Shown here: piece after piece, positions 62,881 through 64,000 of the stretch
Numbering within the stretch: position 1 is the stretch's first letter
Layout: the number at the start of each line of letters is the position of its first letter
NCBI GenBank assembly: GCA_963820095.1
Contig: CAWFZA010000013.1
Span: 124,001 to 188,000, forward strand
Direction of reading: 5' to 3'
Length of the DNA stretch: 64,000 nt
From: Roseiarcus sp963820095
GTDB taxonomy: Bacteria > Pseudomonadota > Alphaproteobacteria > Rhizobiales > Beijerinckiaceae
Program-made: the position numbers and the translations under genes
Notes under the pieces: model-generated
Seen by the model: the letters and a program-made list of their open reading frames with translations, nothing else
Databases searched by the model: none
Told to the model about the DNA's origin: nothing

Positions 62881-64000
62881 TCAAGCGCCAGGTCGAACCG
62901 CTGAGCGATTGCGACGCTTGAGGTTAAGCCGCGTGGTCGAGCCGCGCGACAAGCCGGGGCGGCAGTTCGACGCGTGGCGCATGATGCTCGCTTGTGTCCG
63001 TGGGCCGCGCGTCGCGCGCCAGCGGCGACGTGCGATCGGCGTCCGTGAAAGGTCAGCGATCAGCTTCGGCGCCTGTCCAGCGTCGTCGTTGACAGGCGAA
63101 AAGTCCAGGATCGCCGGCAGCCGGCCGCCTGGAGCCGCCCGGGCCGCCTCGCGTGCGAAGCTCGCGGCTTCGGCCTTCGCGGCCTCGGCGGCGAATCGCC
63201 ACAGGAGAGCCAGAACCTTGCCGAGCGCGAGATCGTTGCGCCGCTCGCATTCGTCGATGACCCTTTGCACCAGCTCGAGTTTGAGCCCCTCCGCAGACCC
63301 GCTGGAATGAGTCTTGATCGCGATAAGCGCGGTGCGGAAGGCAGGCAGGACGCTTGCCTTCAAACCCGCGCGATGAGCAAGCGCGGCGAAACCCTGTCCC
63401 CGCGGTTCAAGAATGAAGGCCGCGACGCGCGGCGGCGGCAGCCCGGACAATTCCGCCATCGCCGCGGCGAAGAGACCATGATGTCCACCGAGCAGCGACC
63501 GGAGCAGCACGGCCGGAGTCAGAGCGCCGCTGACGCGCAGCGCCCGCGCGAGCTCCGCTCGTTCCTCGGGACGGCATGACGAGGCGATGGCCGCGATCGC
63601 CTGGTCGCGCGCTTCGCGCGCGACGCGCTCGGCCCGCTCGGACGCCATCCATTGCGAGGCCTCGATGGCCAGATCCTTCGCCGCCGCGACCGCGATGCGC
63701 GCTCTCAAGGCTGCCGGCAGCGACGCTCGCTCGAGCAACGCGTCGCGTACGCTCGCTTCATCGTCGAAGCGTGTAAGGACGCCGTGCAGCAGGTCGGTCG
63801 GAAGATCGGTTTCGAGGTTGCCGATGAGCGCCAGAACCACGTCGAGGCGCCCGGTCTCGGCCAGCGCCGCAGTGGCGCGAGGCGGCAGATTTGACCGCCG
63901 CGCCAGCATCGTCTGGACGACGACGTCTCCGGCCGTCGCGCGCTCGACGAGATCGGCTTCAGTCAAGACGGGGGAATATTGAAGCACGGCGGCGGCGGCT
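62881..64000 (-). CDS. DUF2336 domain-containing protein (5' end outside window)
   Basis: At least 369 residues, running past the right edge. It is an Ala/Leu/Arg-rich all-helical protein with repeated ALAETGRLDVVLALIGN-like units and the DUF2336 core (LTEADLVERATAGDVVVQTMLARRSNLPP). Members are widespread in alphaproteobacteria, with no known function. The C-terminal about 50 residues are basic and look disordered. A GTG at 63987 is an internal codon, since the frame is still open at 64000. Confidence 0.8.
   Translation of the reverse strand, partial: AAAAVLQYSPVLTEADLVERATAGDVVVQTMLARRSNLPPRATAALAETGRLDVVLALIGNLETDLPTDLLHGVLTRFDDEASVRDALLERASLPAALRARIAVAAAKDLAIEASQWMASERAERVAREARDQAIAAIASSCRPEERAELARALRVSGALTPAVLLRSLLGGHHGLFAAAMAELSGLPPPRVAAFILEPRGQGFAALAHRAGLKASVLPAFRTALIAIKTHSSGSAEGLKLELVQRVIDECERRNDLALGKVLALLWRFAAEAAKAEAASFAREAARAAPGGRLPAILDFSPVNDDAGQAPKLIADLSRTPIARRRWRATRGPRTQASIMRHASNCRPGLSRGSTTRLNLKRRNRSAVRPGA

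Overview
The window is GC-rich DNA from an alphaproteobacterium, most likely order Hyphomicrobiales (Rhizobiales) and perhaps near the Beijerinckiaceae/Methylocystaceae. The evidence is the MaeB-type malic enzyme, the ppiC-argJ-mutT cluster, the rpsM-rpsK-rpoA-rplQ operon, HisZ/HisG, MntR/MntH and DUF2336, DUF1272 and DUF3772-MscS proteins. No rRNA, complete tRNA, CRISPR array or replication origin is visible.

Layout. 0-5 kb: tail of an MGMT-like gene, then ilvB, a threonine dehydratase-like gene and ilvN (branched-chain amino acids), then a GH25 lipoprotein. 5-12 kb: malic enzyme, a frameshifted crescentin-like coiled-coil gene, an SDR dehydratase and xerC. 12-16 kb: a VapB/VapC-type pair, a frameshifted cytochrome c, then mutT, argJ and a parvulin isomerase. 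16.4-19.3 kb: a small membrane protein and the ribosomal alpha operon. 19.3-23 kb: an accessory stretch (PEP-CTERM protein, an orphan GxSGG protein, an FkbM methyltransferase) between rplQ and a DegQ-like protease. 24.5-27.4 kb: a lipid A acyltransferase followed by nested insertion sequences. 27.4-35.9 kb: small metabolic and repair genes (flavin reductase, nitroreductase, Ivy-like protein, phosphatase, HD hydrolase, tag, acuI-like, Nudix). 35.9-46 kb: hisG/hisZ, a large MscS channel, an Ada-like methyltransferase, a GH108 endolysin and pncB. 46-51 kb: lutABC lactate oxidation and an L,D-transpeptidase. 51-64 kb: DUF1272, DUF2147, a TPR protein, TetR/DoxX, mntR/mntH, a LysR regulator, a DsbA-like protein, a DUF4062 two-gene unit and a partial DUF2336 gene.

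A recurring theme is single-base frame breaks in genes whose protein similarity clearly continues in another frame: the crescentin-like gene, cytochrome c, the hisZ 5' end, lutB, the L,D-transpeptidase, and mntH (three breaks). Housekeeping genes such as lutB are affected, so base-level assembly errors are a likely explanation for at least some. The multiply broken mntH could be a real pseudogene.

The best candidates for something undescribed are the two-gene unit at 61-62.6 kb (a DUF4062 protein plus a small helical partner), the low-GC island between rplQ and degQ, and a pair of about 150-bp dispersed repeats lying 39 kb apart in opposite orientation. None of these is proven to be a new system from sequence alone.
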